In this document: piece after piece, positions 43,358-53,488 of the stretch
Layout: every line of letters begins with the position of its first letter
How positions within the stretch are numbered: position 1 is the stretch's first letter
Assembly: GCA_001898935.1 (NCBI GenBank)
Contig: MKVT01000014.1
Span: forward strand, 310,001-374,000
Direction of reading: 5' to 3'
DNA length: 64,000 nucleotides
From: Paludibacter sp. 47-17
Lineage (GTDB): Bacteria > Bacteroidota > Bacteroidia > Bacteroidales > Paludibacteraceae
The notes under the pieces: model-generated
The model's database searches: none
What the model was told of the DNA's origin: nothing
The model's input: only the letters and a program-made list of their open reading frames with translations
Position numbers and translations under genes: made by a program

Positions 43358-45811
43358 ATGAAAAAAATTATTCTAATGTTGATGCTGGTACTGAGTACCG
43401 GCCTTTCGGCCCAGTTTTACACCATTAGCGGCTATCTTACCGACGGGAAAAGCGGCGAATCGCTTATTAATGCTTCCGTTTTCGATCACCGATCCCGCAA
43501 AGGAACCGTCAGTAACGAATATGGCTTTTTTTCCATTACATTGCCGGCCGGCGAAACCCAATTGCAATTCACCTATGTCGGTTTTCAAACCGAACAACGA
43601 AACTTTACGCTCCGCAAAGATACGGTGATCAATATCCGGTTTCAGGAATCCATTACCTTACAGGAAATTACAGTAACCGGTCACCAAAAAATCACCGGTG
43701 TTCAATCCACCCAGATGAGTGCGGTGGAAGTGCCGATCGCGCAGATTAAAACCGTTCCGACCTTATTCGGAGAAGCCGATCTTATCAAAGCCTTGCAATT
43801 GCTTCCGGGAGTGCAGGCCGGCTCCGAAGGCTCTACGGGTATGTATGTGCGCGGCGGAGGTCCCGACGAAAACCTGTTTCTGCTCGACGGTATTCCCGTG
43901 TACAACATCAACCACATGGCCGGATTCTTCTCGGTATTCAATCCCGATGCAGTGAAAAACGTCACGCTGTATAAAGGCAACTTCCCGGCACGTTTCGGCG
44001 GACGGTTGTCGTCGGTGATCGATGTGCGGATGAACGATGGTAACAACAAAGAAATCCGGGGAAACCTGAGCGTAGGGATCATCTCTTCGAAATTGAATAT
44101 TGAAGGTCCGCTCTTCAGCGAGAAAACCACCTTTAATGTTTCAGCGCGACGCACCTATTTCGATATTCTGGCACAACCGATTCTGGCGGCGGTTGCCAAA
44201 GCGGAACAAGGCGATGGCTACGACGGAAGCCTGTCGGCCGGATATTATTTTTACGATTTGAATGGAAAAATAAGTCATAAATTCTCGGACACCGACCGCT
44301 TGTACCTTAGTTTATACATGGGCGACGATGCTATTTATGCCAAGTTCAGGTCGCGTTACCGCGAAACCGATCAATTGAAATCGACCGAACACGGCAAACT
44401 GGACTGGGACTGGGGCAATATCGTCACTTCGGCGCGGTGGAATCATGTAATCAACAACCGGTTGTTTATGAATTCCACGCTGGCCTATACCCGGTACAGG
44501 TTCAACTTATACGTGGGCAGCCGGTCGGAGGAAATCAGGAAAAACCCGCCTTCGAACACCTATACCGACTATATGGTGGGCTATAAATCGGGGATCGAAG
44601 ATTATACGGCAAAAGTGGATTTCGACTATGCTCCACACCCCGATCATGATGTCAAATTCGGGGCGAACTATACCTACCATACGTTCCGGCCGGGGGTTTC
44701 GGTGGCCCGTAACGAAATCAAATACAACAACGAAATCATCAAAACCGACACCATGATTGGTGATAAAAATGTATTTTCGCACGAAACCATGGCTTATGCC
44801 GAAGATAATATCTCGCTGGGCTATGCACTTAAGTTAAATGTAGGACTACACTATTCGGTATTCAATGTGCAGCGGGAAACCTACCATTCGTTGCAGCCAC
44901 GGATCAGCATGCGCTGGTTGCTCAACGACCGGCTGTCGGTCAAGGCCGGCTACGCGGCAATGAGCCAATATGTACATTTGCTGTCGAATTCGAGTGTCAG
45001 CTTACCTACCGACTTGTGGGTACCCGTCACCAAACGCATCGAGCCCATGCGTTCGCACCAGTATTCGGCCGGAATTTTCTACAACTTCAGGGATTTGATC
45101 GATTTTTCGGTGGAAGGTTATTACAAAAGTATGCATAACCTGATCGAGTACCGCGATGGGGCTTCGTTTCTCGGCTCCACTACCGGATGGGAAGATAAAG
45201 TAGCCATGGGCGACGGATGGGCGTATGGCCTGGAGGTTCTGGCGCAAAAATCGTTTGGAAAAACAACGGGCTGGATTGGTTATACCTGGGCGAAAGCCGA
45301 ACGTAAATTCGACCGGCCGGGACAGGAAATCAATTATGGAAGGGTTTTTCCTGCCAAATACGATCGCAGGCACGATTTCAGCCTGGTATTGTCGCACAAA
45401 TTCAGCGACCGGTTCGACCTCTCGGGAACCTGGGTGATTTCGTCGGGGAACACCGGAACCCTGGCACTGCAGCAATTCGAGGGGACTTCGGTACCCGGCG
45501 ATGATTATACCTGGCAGTCGGACCTCAATCACATCAGCAGCCGCAACAATTACCGTTTCAATCCGTATCATCGTATGGATATCGGGATGAATTTCCACAA
45601 ACAAAAAACCAACGGAGTACGAACCTGGAATATCAGTATCTACAACCTTTATAACAACAACAATCCGTTCATGGTATACCCGAGCGAGACCTGGGAGCCT
45701 GTTCCCTCTACCAATCCTGGTCAGTATACCGAATACACCAGCCGAAAAGTATTCAAACAGATTTCTATTTTCCCCATTATGCCTTCGCTCACCTACAGTT
45801 ACAAATGGTAA
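43358..45811 (+). CDS. TonB-dependent receptor with CarboxypepD-like domain, partner of a DUF4249 lipoprotein
   Basis: A 817-residue outer-membrane receptor: signal peptide (ending STGLSAQ), carboxypeptidase-regulatory-like domain at about residues 20-100 (ISGYLTDGKSGESLINASVFD), plug at about 105-220 (LIKALQLLPGVQAGSEGSTGMYVRGGGPDENLFLLDGIPVYN is diagnostic), then a barrel. The open frame extends upstream to 43316, but the ATG at 43358 places the signal peptide correctly. The next gene encodes a DUF4249 lipoprotein, a pairing seen repeatedly in Bacteroidota, where its substrate is unknown. No SusD gene is present. Confidence 0.93.
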   Translation: MKKIILMLMLVLSTGLSAQFYTISGYLTDGKSGESLINASVFDHRSRKGTVSNEYGFFSITLPAGETQLQFTYVGFQTEQRNFTLRKDTVINIRFQESITLQEITVTGHQKITGVQSTQMSAVEVPIAQIKTVPTLFGEADLIKALQLLPGVQAGSEGSTGMYVRGGGPDENLFLLDGIPVYNINHMAGFFSVFNPDAVKNVTLYKGNFPARFGGRLSSVIDVRMNDGNNKEIRGNLSVGIISSKLNIEGPLFSEKTTFNVSARRTYFDILAQPILAAVAKAEQGDGYDGSLSAGYYFYDLNGKISHKFSDTDRLYLSLYMGDDAIYAKFRSRYRETDQLKSTEHGKLDWDWGNIVTSARWNHVINNRLFMNSTLAYTRYRFNLYVGSRSEEIRKNPPSNTYTDYMVGYKSGIEDYTAKVDFDYAPHPDHDVKFGANYTYHTFRPGVSVARNEIKYNNEIIKTDTMIGDKNVFSHETMAYAEDNISLGYALKLNVGLHYSVFNVQRETYHSLQPRISMRWLLNDRLSVKAGYAAMSQYVHLLSNSSVSLPTDLWVPVTKRIEPMRSHQYSAGIFYNFRDLIDFSVEGYYKSMHNLIEYRDGASFLGSTTGWEDKVAMGDGWAYGLEVLAQKSFGKTTGWIGYTWAKAERKFDRPGQEINYGRVFPAKYDRRHDFSLVLSHKFSDRFDLSGTWVISSGNTGTLALQQFEGTSVPGDDYTWQSDLNHISSRNNYRFNPYHRMDIGMNFHKQKTNGVRTWNISIYNLYNNNNPFMVYPSETWEPVPSTNPGQYTEYTSRKVFKQISIFPIMPSLTYSYKW

Positions 45812-45822
45812 AACGCAACACA

Positions 45823-46794
45823 ATGAAAAATATAATATTTCCCCTGCTTGCATTAGCGATGCTCGTATTGGCATCCTGCGAAAAAGAAATTGAGTTCAAC
45901 GGTGAAATCACCAAACCTCTGGTCACCGTCAACAGCTACCTGATACCCGACTCCACTGTTCGGGTGATCGTATCGAAAAGCCGTTTCTTCCTCGATTCAA
46001 AGAATTATTTTGAACGGATTGAAAATGCCACGATGAATATTGTGGTAAACGACGGATACACCGAAACCCTGAAACTGTCGGCCGGAACTTACGTCGGCAA
46101 CTATAAGCCTCAACCGGGCGATTCGGTAGCACTACTTATAAAAGTACCCGGAGAGGACGAAGTCCGCAGTTCGGCGGTTGTGCCCATGCCTTCGAACATC
46201 ATTTCGATCGACACCTTATCGCGTAAAGAAATAGAACGCTATCCGGCCGAGATGTACAACGACTCGGTGATATCGTGGATGACCCATTACGAATTGGAAA
46301 TGGGACTCAGAATAAAAGATCCTGCACAGCAAAAGAATTTCTACCGGCTATCGATCTTATTCAACGAAGAGTATACGAATTTCGATTTCAGCAACCGGTA
46401 TTACCTGTATTTCAATTTACAGGGAGTGACCAATGAAACTTCGGGAGGAAGTCTGTTAGGGCTCATAGGAGAAGAAAACCAGAAGGCCTTTCACCTGTTT
46501 TCCGACGATGTGTTTGATGGGAAAGATGTTATCATACGATTTAAAGTAAACGAATACAAAATGGAAAGAAAACCCGGAAGTGAAGACCCGACTCCTTCCC
46601 AAATAAGCTATATCATCAACTTACAGAGTCTGAACCGGGCTACCTATTTGTATCTGAAATCGAAAGATGCTTCGGGAGATGTGGTGAGCGATTTTTTCAC
46701 CGAACCCGTACAGATCTACACCAATATTTCAAATGGAATCGGCATATTCGGGGCCATTACCAACAACACTAAAATCCTGTATATGAACCGGTAA
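45823..46794 (+). CDS. DUF4249 lipoprotein
   Basis: A 323-residue lipoprotein with lipobox VLASC (Cys19 from the chosen start), then a beta-rich DUF4249 domain (EIEFNGEITKPLVTVNSYLIPDSTVRVIVSKSR, YVGNYKPQPGDSVALLIKV). It probably sits at the outer membrane and works with the TonB receptor just upstream. The frame opens at 45805 inside the receptor's last codons; the ATG at 45823 is chosen because it begins the lipoprotein signal. Its plus-strand terminator lies inside the 3' end of the opposing lplA gene. Confidence 0.88.
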   Translation: MKNIIFPLLALAMLVLASCEKEIEFNGEITKPLVTVNSYLIPDSTVRVIVSKSRFFLDSKNYFERIENATMNIVVNDGYTETLKLSAGTYVGNYKPQPGDSVALLIKVPGEDEVRSSAVVPMPSNIISIDTLSRKEIERYPAEMYNDSVISWMTHYELEMGLRIKDPAQQKNFYRLSILFNEEYTNFDFSNRYYLYFNLQGVTNETSGGSLLGLIGEENQKAFHLFSDDVFDGKDVIIRFKVNEYKMERKPGSEDPTPSQISYIINLQSLNRATYLYLKSKDASGDVVSDFFTEPVQIYTNISNGIGIFGAITNNTKILYMNR

Positions 46795-46800
46795 ATACGA

Positions 46801-47550
46801 TCATTTTCGCTTATTCCATACCTCTTTATCGTAGCGCTCCTGTTTGAGCGCTACGATTTTTTTTTGCTCTTCAATCGTCAGCACCCGGTCTGTTTCGAGC
46901 TGCATAATCTGTTTCAGTTCTCCGATCAGTTGTTTAAAAAACACGGACGCACTTTCAACCCCTACATACTGGCTCGCCGATTTGTCGATCTTATAACGGA
47001 TAATATTTTTCACAGGACTCGGTACCGAAGCAATCCCCTTCACCGGACTCAGATTCCGGGGAGGATTAAGCGCTCCCTGCAACATTTCAAGGTTGGCATC
47101 GTACAACAAGGTGCCATGCTGCAACACCCTGTTCATGGTAACATGCGAAGCCGTTCCCGAAATCTTATACCCTCCGTGCAACCACAAATCCTTTCGATGA
47201 CCGATGATCGACATCACGCCGAGCCGGGCCAGGGCTTCGACCACAGGATGTAAAAACTCCGAAGTCGTTCCCGGATTCAGCGGCGATTTGCGGGTGATAA
47301 AAGAATAGTTCAGATTTCCTCTGTCGTGGTACACCGCTCCCCCACCCGATAACCGGCGAAATACAGGGATCTGGTTTTCGTCGCAAAACAATGCATCTAC
47401 TTCATTTTGCCATACCTGATTACACCCGATAACCACACAAGGATTATTACAGTAAAAAAATGCAAATTCTTCGTCATACGTACTGAAAAGATACTCTTCA
47501 GTGGCCAGGTTATAAGCCGGATCGTTGGAGGTGGAAACTATAAGCTGCAT
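46801..47550 (-). CDS. lplA: Lipoate-protein ligase A family protein
   Basis: It attaches lipoate (via lipoyl-AMP) to the lipoyl domains of 2-oxoacid dehydrogenases or the glycine cleavage H protein. The 249 residues include the conserved core NPCVVIGCNQVWQNE, RRLSGGGAVYHDRGNLNYSF and GYKISGTASHV (the active-site Lys region). The length is shorter than E. coli LplA (about 338), lacking the C-terminal accessory domain, so it could need a separate partner or be an octanoyl-transferase-like variant. It is the last gene of an operon beginning with a symporter, ends six bases from the convergent DUF4249 gene, and starts seven bases after the binding-protein gene. Confidence 0.87.
   Translation of the reverse strand: MQLIVSTSNDPAYNLATEEYLFSTYDEEFAFFYCNNPCVVIGCNQVWQNEVDALFCDENQIPVFRRLSGGGAVYHDRGNLNYSFITRKSPLNPGTTSEFLHPVVEALARLGVMSIIGHRKDLWLHGGYKISGTASHVTMNRVLQHGTLLYDANLEMLQGALNPPRNLSPVKGIASVPSPVKNIIRYKIDKSASQYVGVESASVFFKQLIGELKQIMQLETDRVLTIEEQKKIVALKQERYDKEVWNKRK
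46828..46865 (+). terminator. Intrinsic terminator embedded in the antisense 3' end of lplA
   Basis: Perfect 12 bp stem (46828-46839 with 46846-46857), 6-base loop, then nine T (46857-46865). It lies 34 bases past the DUF4249 stop and within the coding sequence of the opposite-strand lipoate ligase, whose last residues (KKIVALKQERYDKEVW) it encodes. A textbook plus-strand terminator. Confidence 0.88.
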
Positions 47551-47557
47551 GGATATG

Positions 47558-48688
47558 CTATTTCAATTGGCTGTAATACAATAGTTGGTGATCAGGCAAA
47601 AGTTCGGGATGAAGAATGCTGATGAGATCCTTCAACAACCAATCGGGACGCACTACTGCACTTTCCCAATAATCGTTGGCACCTGAAGGCAATAAACGTT
47701 TGTTGTAGTTATACACCTGGCGCAAACCTACTGCCTGAAAGAGGGCATGCTTTCCATCACCGGCAATCAGTTCGCTCAAACTGCTATAATTGCAGTTGAG
47801 CCACACATCGGCGGTAGCAAAATTTTGCAAAACCGATTCTACATTCAACGGCAGACTTCCTTTTGTACTATCGTTGGCATAGTAGTACCGTGCTCCGGCA
47901 TCTTCCAGTATATGCGCCATGTAACTCTGGCCTCCAGGCATATACCAGGTTCCCCTGAAGTTGGAACCGGTGAGTACCGTCGGCCAATGCATCTGCTCCT
48001 GCACCCTGCTTTTCAAACTGTTGTATTCGGCTACAATACCCTTAAAAATACTATCGGCAGCTTCCTCGCCGGCGGTAAAAAGAGCCATAAATTTCAACCA
48101 TTCGGCACGGCCTAATGCAGTCTCTTCCATCCACTCGTTGTTGTACACCACAGGGATACCTGCCTGCTGCACCCGTTGGGCATAGGGATCGTCCTGCTTG
48201 TAACCGCTCATCACCAGCACCGAAGGTTTCAGCAACATGGTTCGTTCCACATTGATACTAAACGCATCGCCCAGATTCACCACCTTCCCTTTAGCGATAT
48301 TTTCCTGAACACGCCCGTTGTAAACCAGTTCCGGCGAAGCAATCCCCGAGATCAATCCGGTTGCATCCAAAGCATCCAGAAATCCGACTTGCGTTACCGA
48401 ACTCACCGCAATGGACTCGACCGGCACTTTCACTTTCATCCCATCGGACGGTGTACGAACCGAATCGTGCTCTACCAGGTAATACACTGCCAGCGGGACT
48501 GCGGGCTGCCAGGGATTGTTGACCACCACTTTGCGGAAATGTTCCATCTGCTCAATCGTAAACCCTTTGGCATAAAGCAGTTCCACCGGCTGGGCAACAA
48601 AAACAGCTTCCGAAGCCGTAGGCTTACCTTTACAGGCAGCCAGCATCAGCATCGGAAGCAGAATGTAAACTAAATTTTTTAACATCAT
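47558..48688 (-). CDS. Periplasmic binding lipoprotein (TroA/BtuF-like, siderophore or cobalamin type)
   Basis: A 376-residue lipoprotein (lipobox MLAAC) with the class III binding-protein fold of FecB/BtuF proteins. Visible segments: IAVSSVTQVGFLDALDATGLISGIASPELVYNG, NLGDAFSINVERTMLLKPSVLVMSGY (conserved link region) and ADVWLNCNYSSLSELIAGDGKHALFQAV. It should capture an iron chelate, heme or corrinoid in the periplasm for an ABC importer. No permease or ATPase genes are adjacent, which is unusual. It begins two bases after the MFS gene stop. Confidence 0.85.
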   Translation of the reverse strand: MMLKNLVYILLPMLMLAACKGKPTASEAVFVAQPVELLYAKGFTIEQMEHFRKVVVNNPWQPAVPLAVYYLVEHDSVRTPSDGMKVKVPVESIAVSSVTQVGFLDALDATGLISGIASPELVYNGRVQENIAKGKVVNLGDAFSINVERTMLLKPSVLVMSGYKQDDPYAQRVQQAGIPVVYNNEWMEETALGRAEWLKFMALFTAGEEAADSIFKGIVAEYNSLKSRVQEQMHWPTVLTGSNFRGTWYMPGGQSYMAHILEDAGARYYYANDSTKGSLPLNVESVLQNFATADVWLNCNYSSLSELIAGDGKHALFQAVGLRQVYNYNKRLLPSGANDYWESAVVRPDWLLKDLISILHPELLPDHQLLYYSQLK

Positions 48689-48690
48689 GT

Positions 48691-50136
48691 CTATTTATCG
48701 TTTTTAACAAATAACCAGAATACACCTGAAATGGTCAGAGTAATAGCCGCAATTATAAATACAATCGATTTGTCGGCTGCTGTATTCACAATTTCACCGA
48801 CCTTGAAGCTGGCCACCAATTGGGGCAATACGACGGCAAGATTGAAAATACCCATATACAAGCCCATTTTCTTTTGATCGACTTTCTCGCTCATGATCGC
48901 AAACGGCAGCGACACCACCGACGCCCAGCCAACACCCACAACGGCCAATGCCAGGTAATACGTAAGTATGCTATGCCCCACGGCAAGTACTCCGGCATAT
49001 CCCAATGCCATGATAAAAATGCAAATGAGGTGCGTGCGTACCATCCCGATTCGTTTCGCAAAACCATTGAGCACCAGTACCGGCAATACGGCACTTACCA
49101 GGCTTAAAATGAAAAAAGCAATGGAATTCACTTTACCGGCCTGCTCACCCAACCCCAACTCATCGGTCAGGTAGAAAAAGGCATAGATAAACATCGTTTG
49201 TACCCCAATCCAGGTAAATGAATGCGCGAGCAGCACTTTTTGGAATTCGTTGCTTCGTACATTACTCCGCAACAGATTGGGCACTACCACAACAGCACTC
49301 AACACAACGAGTACCAACGCAATAAATTCGATTAACCCCAGATCGTACCCTCCAAGGGCTACTGTGGTGTCGACATGAATCCCAAACAGCTTCGATAAAA
49401 TCACATAAAAACCATAGAGCAAAAAACCCGACAACGGAAGCAACGATTCCACCAGATCGCGGGTCGACGTTTTTGCTTTGCCGGTCTGCTGATCGGAAGC
49501 CGGTTCGTCCAGTTCGCGGGGTTCGCTAATGAGCAGAGCCGGTATCACCGATGCCAGCAACGCTATCGCCACCCCAACGTAGATAAGAACAATATTCCCC
49601 AACGTACCTCCTATCAGATAGGCCAGCACTCCAAAAGTCCCCGAAACAGTCTGCATCCAGGTATACCCTTTACTTCGCTCGCTGTGAGGCGTACAATCGG
49701 CTACCAGCGAACGTGTGGGATTAAAACTTACATTGATCGACAAATCGAGCGTCAGCGCTACGATTACGGCAATCGCCATCAGTCCGGCCTGCGGATCGTC
49801 GCCACCCACGACAATTTTCTGTATAATCTCGAGATTCGGTAATGCCAGCATCATAATGGCCGCCAGTATACCTCCGATAATAATCCACGGACGACGGCGC
49901 CCTCCCATAAACCACATCTTATCCGACAACACACCTACCAGGGGCTGGGCGATAATTCCGGCAATGGGCCCGGCTGCCCATACGATGCCAATTTCGTGAA
50001 TATCGAGCCCGTATTTGGTCGACAGAATCCAACTAAGGGCCGATATCTGCACCGAAAGGGCAAAACCCATGGCTGTGGCAGGTAAACTAAGCAATGCAAA
50101 AAATGCATTGGACATTTTTTTCTGTATGTTTAACAT
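48691..50136 (-). CDS. MFS sugar transporter (SLC45/GPH-like)
   Basis: A 481-residue inner-membrane carrier with about 12 hydrophobic helices. The loop after helix 2-3 carries GVLSDKMWFMGGRRRPWIIIGG, the RxGRRRP-type motif of the SLC45 sucrose/maltose symporter group. Sugar uptake by proton symport is therefore likely. The frame reaches a TTG at 50166; the ATG at 50136 is preferred, and the ATG at 50115 is possible. It is followed two bases later by the binding-lipoprotein gene and preceded by engB, so transport functions of different classes are arranged in one strand-directed cluster. Confidence 0.85.
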   Translation of the reverse strand: MLNIQKKMSNAFFALLSLPATAMGFALSVQISALSWILSTKYGLDIHEIGIVWAAGPIAGIIAQPLVGVLSDKMWFMGGRRRPWIIIGGILAAIMMLALPNLEIIQKIVVGGDDPQAGLMAIAVIVALTLDLSINVSFNPTRSLVADCTPHSERSKGYTWMQTVSGTFGVLAYLIGGTLGNIVLIYVGVAIALLASVIPALLISEPRELDEPASDQQTGKAKTSTRDLVESLLPLSGFLLYGFYVILSKLFGIHVDTTVALGGYDLGLIEFIALVLVVLSAVVVVPNLLRSNVRSNEFQKVLLAHSFTWIGVQTMFIYAFFYLTDELGLGEQAGKVNSIAFFILSLVSAVLPVLVLNGFAKRIGMVRTHLICIFIMALGYAGVLAVGHSILTYYLALAVVGVGWASVVSLPFAIMSEKVDQKKMGLYMGIFNLAVVLPQLVASFKVGEIVNTAADKSIVFIIAAITLTISGVFWLFVKNDK

Positions 50137-50227
50137 ATTATTGGGATTTGTGATATTTGCTTGCAAGTTTAGTTATTTCAACGCACTTATCCACTTCCTC
50201 ACCCTGAATGTTGAACGGAAAGAAATC

Positions 50228-50842
50228 TCAAACGTTTGCAGTATTTTTTAGCGAGTGGTTTATATCGGTAATATACTTCAACAATTCGTCGCGCCCTTCG
50301 GCTTTTTCCGACGAGGTAACAAACACCGGAGGCAACTCCTCCCAGCTTTCCGACAGTTTTTCACGATAAACCGCAAGGTTCTCATTCAACCTGCTTTTCG
50401 ATAGCTTATCGGATTTCGTAAACACGATGGAAAACGGGATAGCACTGACTCCCAACCATTCCATAAATTCGAGATCGATGGCTTGCGGTTCGTGCCGGCA
50501 ATCGAGCAATACGAACAAACAGGTTAATTCGGCGCGAAACAATACATAGCCCTCGATAATCTTCTTTAATTTATCGCGAGTCGACTTGCCTGCAGTGGCA
50601 TACCCATAACCGGGTAAATCGACCAGATACCACTCGTCGTTGATAATGAAATGATTGATCAGCAAAGTCTTACCCGGTTTCTGGGAGGTTTTGGCCAGTC
50701 CCTTGCGATTGGTGAGCATATTGATGAGCGACGACTTTCCCACATTCGAACGGCCAATAAAGGCATATTCGGGCAAACCATTCATGGGACACAGTTTCAC
50801 ATCGGTATTACTGATCACAAATTCAGCTTTTTTTATTTCCAT
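50228..50842 (-). CDS. engB: Ribosome biogenesis GTPase EngB (YsxC/YihA)
   Basis: An essential GTPase that assists large ribosomal subunit assembly. 204 residues with the P-loop GRSNVGKSS at 30-38, switch region [15 protein letters not shown]3 motif VDLPGYGYA and G4 TKSDK. The start ATG at 50842 lies inside the 3' end of the symporter gene (20-base overlap in a different frame), so the two are translationally coupled. Confidence 0.96.
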   Translation of the reverse strand: MEIKKAEFVISNTDVKLCPMNGLPEYAFIGRSNVGKSSLINMLTNRKGLAKTSQKPGKTLLINHFIINDEWYLVDLPGYGYATAGKSTRDKLKKIIEGYVLFRAELTCLFVLLDCRHEPQAIDLEFMEWLGVSAIPFSIVFTKSDKLSKSRLNENLAVYREKLSESWEELPPVFVTSSEKAEGRDELLKYITDINHSLKNTANV

Positions 50843-52271
50843 ATTTTGATGATATATAAAGTCCGGTAAACATTAAGAATCCATTCAACAATAACAGTTC
50901 GTATCCGAAAGCATAACCGGTGAAACGGATGGAAAGTTCATTGCCGAAATAGCAGATCACAGGTGCGGCAACAGACAGGAAAGGTACATGACGGTCGTTC
51001 GGTTTCAGGCGGGTGAATAATCCGAAAGCAAACATCCCCAGCAAAGGCCCGTAGGTATACGACACCAGCACATAAATGGTGTCGATTATACTCCGGTCGT
51101 TCATCTGTCGTATAATGAGAACTATCATTACAAACAGCAGCGAAATCGCAGCATGAATCGACATTCGCAGGCTTTTACGCCGGTCGGCGGATCCGACTTT
51201 CAGAATATCGACCATAAAAGAGGTGGTAAGGGCCGTAAGGGCCGAATCGGCGCTTGAAAAAGCCGCCGCAATGATGCCGGTCACAAACATCAGCATCACG
51301 GCTGTGCCAAAAAAATGCTGTGCAAAATAGGGCAACAGCTGATCGCCTGCCGCCGGCAGTGTAATCCCGTTGGTTTGGGCAAAAGTGAGCATCAGCCAAC
51401 CCAACATCAGAAACAATAGATTGAAAGGGATAAAAGCGATGCCGTACCAATACATATTTTTTTGCGCATCCTTCAGGTTACGGCAGGTCAGATTTTTCTG
51501 CATCATATCCTGATCGAGTCCCGTCATCACAACTGCAATAAAAATTCCGCTGAAAAATTGTTTGACAAAATGTTGTTTACTGATCCAATCGTCGAACACA
51601 AAAATGCGGCTTTTAGCATCGGTACTTAGCTCATCGATAAATGAACCGGCACTGAGTCCATTCATTTCGAGCATTTTGTGAACCATAATTACCAAAGCCG
51701 CCAGCATCACGATGGTTTGCAACGTATCGGTCCAAACAATACTTTTTATACCGCTCCGATAGGTATACAACCATATCATCAGTAAGATGACAGTAATTGT
51801 AAGCCAGAAAGGCACCTTCCAGGTATCGAACACCATGGTTTGCAGAATCAGTGCCACTACATACAGGCGGGCCGCAGCCCCCAAGGTTTTGGAAAGCAGA
51901 AAAAATGAAGCTCCTGTGGTATAACTCCGGTTCCCAAACCGCTGTCCGAGATAGGTATAAATACTGGTCAGCTGAAGCCGGTAATAAAGGGGCAGCAATA
52001 CATTGGCAATCAGAAGATAACCGATAAAAAATCCGAACACGGTTTGCATATACGAGAACTGAATGCCGCCTACCATACCCGGCACCGATACAAAGCTTAC
52101 ACCGGAAATAGACGCACCAACCATGCCGATGGCCACCACCCACCAGGGCGAACTGTGGCGGGCCGTGAAAAATGCTTCATTGTCGGTTGCCTTCCTGCCG
52201 GTGATGTACGATACCAGCAAGAGCAAAGCAAAATAACCGATGAGAACGAATAAGATCAGGTAACTATTCAC
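50823..52271 (-). CDS. Sodium:solute symporter (SSS family)
   Basis: A 482-residue inner-membrane protein with about 13 helices. Signature segments include [40 protein letters not shown] and [31 protein letters not shown]. Family members import sugars, amino acids, vitamins or sialic acid with Na+; the sequence does not settle which. It is the first gene of the minus-strand cluster, preceded by a -7 element, and overlaps engB. Confidence 0.92.
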   Translation of the reverse strand: MNSYLILFVLIGYFALLLLVSYITGRKATDNEAFFTARHSSPWWVVAIGMVGASISGVSFVSVPGMVGGIQFSYMQTVFGFFIGYLLIANVLLPLYYRLQLTSIYTYLGQRFGNRSYTTGASFFLLSKTLGAAARLYVVALILQTMVFDTWKVPFWLTITVILLMIWLYTYRSGIKSIVWTDTLQTIVMLAALVIMVHKMLEMNGLSAGSFIDELSTDAKSRIFVFDDWISKQHFVKQFFSGIFIAVVMTGLDQDMMQKNLTCRNLKDAQKNMYWYGIAFIPFNLLFLMLGWLMLTFAQTNGITLPAAGDQLLPYFAQHFFGTAVMLMFVTGIIAAAFSSADSALTALTTSFMVDILKVGSADRRKSLRMSIHAAISLLFVMIVLIIRQMNDRSIIDTIYVLVSYTYGPLLGMFAFGLFTRLKPNDRHVPFLSVAAPVICYFGNELSIRFTGYAFGYELLLLNGFLMFTGLYISSKYGNKKS

Positions 52272-52302
52272 GTTGTAGGATTTTGAAACTGCAAAACGGC
52301 TC

Positions 52303-52310
52303 CAAAATTA
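52303..52310 (-). promoter_or_regulatory. -7 element for the symporter-engB cluster
   Basis: On the minus strand it reads TAATTTTG, a match to TAnnTTTG, 31 bases before the symporter ATG. Confidence 0.45.
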
Positions 52311-52371
52311 GTGAAAAATACCCAAAAAACGCATAATCGGCTATAAAATAGCATGATCAGGAAAATTTTCG

Positions 52372-52379
52372 TAAATTTG
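52372..52379 (+). promoter_or_regulatory. -7 element for recR
   Basis: TAAATTTG matches TAnnTTTG and lies 21 bases before the recR ATG, on the opposite strand to the symporter promoter. The two divergent elements are 61 bases apart. Confidence 0.45.
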
Positions 52380-52400
52380 TGACTGAATTTTTTGGAACCA

Positions 52401-53024
52401 ATGAGTCATCAACATTATCCTTCTTCGTTGCTTGAAAATGCAGTAAACGAGTTTTCCCGCCTGCCGGGCATCGGACGTAAAACAGCCCTGAGGCTGGCCT
52501 TGCACCTGCTCCGTCAGCCCGAAACAGAAGCCGAGAAATTTGGGAATGCGGTGATCCAGCTTCGCAAAGAAATTCATTATTGCACGGTTTGTCACAATAT
52601 CTCCGACACCGATATCTGTCAGATTTGTGCCCATCCCGGCAGAGATGCTTCCACGGTATGTGTGGTGGAGAACATCAGGGATGTGATGTCGATCGAAAAC
52701 ACGCAACAATTCAGAGGATTGTATCACGTGTTGGGTGGAATTATTTCACCTATGGACGGAATAGGTCCTTCCGACCTTCAAATTGCAAGCCTCGTGGAAC
52801 GGGTGCGGGCAGGGGGCGTGAAAGAGGTTATTTTAGCTCTTAGTACGACCATGGAAGGCGACACTACCAACTTCTACCTTTTTCGTAAGTTGGCTCCTTT
52901 CGAAGTAAAAGTAACCACCATTGCCCGGGGGGTAGCCGTGGGCGACGAGCTGGAATATGCCGATGAAGTAACGCTCGGGAGATCGATTCTGAACCGTGTG
53001 GAATTTTCGAATTCGTATAAATAA
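52401..53024 (+). CDS. recR: Recombination mediator protein RecR
   Basis: With RecO (and RecF) it loads RecA onto gapped DNA. The 207 residues have an N-terminal helix-hairpin-helix ([20 protein letters not shown]), a C4 zinc finger (CTVCHN ... CQIC), a Toprim domain ([15 protein letters not shown]) and a Walker-B-like C terminus ([21 protein letters not shown]). The frame extends to a TTG at 52392 but the ATG at 52401 fits the family. It heads a rightward group of four genes. Confidence 0.96.
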   Translation: MSHQHYPSSLLENAVNEFSRLPGIGRKTALRLALHLLRQPETEAEKFGNAVIQLRKEIHYCTVCHNISDTDICQICAHPGRDASTVCVVENIRDVMSIENTQQFRGLYHVLGGIISPMDGIGPSDLQIASLVERVRAGGVKEVILALSTTMEGDTTNFYLFRKLAPFEVKVTTIARGVAVGDELEYADEVTLGRSILNRVEFSNSYK

Positions 53025-53034
53025 TAAAAACAAT

Positions 53035-53487
53035 ATGATAGAAAAAGTAGTTAAGCGACTCAATCTGGTGTATTACCTGTTTTATATAGCTGCCCTGCTG
53101 GTGGCTGCCGGCGGCTATCAGCTCTACCGCTCCGGAGCGAGTATCGACCCCGCATCCCAGGCCGGAATTGCCGTCAATTCGGTACTGATTATCTACATCA
53201 TCGGATCTATTCCGATTGCATTGAGCTTATTCAATAAAAAAACAAAAAGCTGGGCCGAGTTGCCTTCACTCAAAGAAAAGCTGGCCCTATACGAAAAAGG
53301 AGCCACGATTCGTATACTCGTGATAGGTAGCGGATTTATATTGGGCGTGCTGTTTTTCTTCCTGATGAACTCCCAATCGATGATTTTCAGTGCCGGAATT
53401 GCCGCTATCGGCTTGTTTTTCTGCAAGCCTGCCGAAGTGAAAATTATAAGCGAATTAAAAATAGAGGACCCCGAACAAAACGACTAA
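53035..53487 (+). CDS. Four-helix membrane protein of unknown function
   Basis: A 150-residue protein with four predicted membrane helices (LVYYLFYIAALLVAAGGYQLY, AVNSVLIIYIIGSIPIALSLF, TIRILVIGSGFILGVLFFFLM, MIFSAGIAAIGLFFC) and a soluble tail rich in Lys and Glu. No motif was recognised. The start is the ATG at 53035, ten bases after the recR stop, and the next gene begins one base after its stop. It is therefore probably co-transcribed with recR and the HAD hydrolase. Confidence 0.75.
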   Translation: MIEKVVKRLNLVYYLFYIAALLVAAGGYQLYRSGASIDPASQAGIAVNSVLIIYIIGSIPIALSLFNKKTKSWAELPSLKEKLALYEKGATIRILVIGSGFILGVLFFFLMNSQSMIFSAGIAAIGLFFCKPAEVKIISELKIEDPEQND

Positions 53488-53488
53488 G

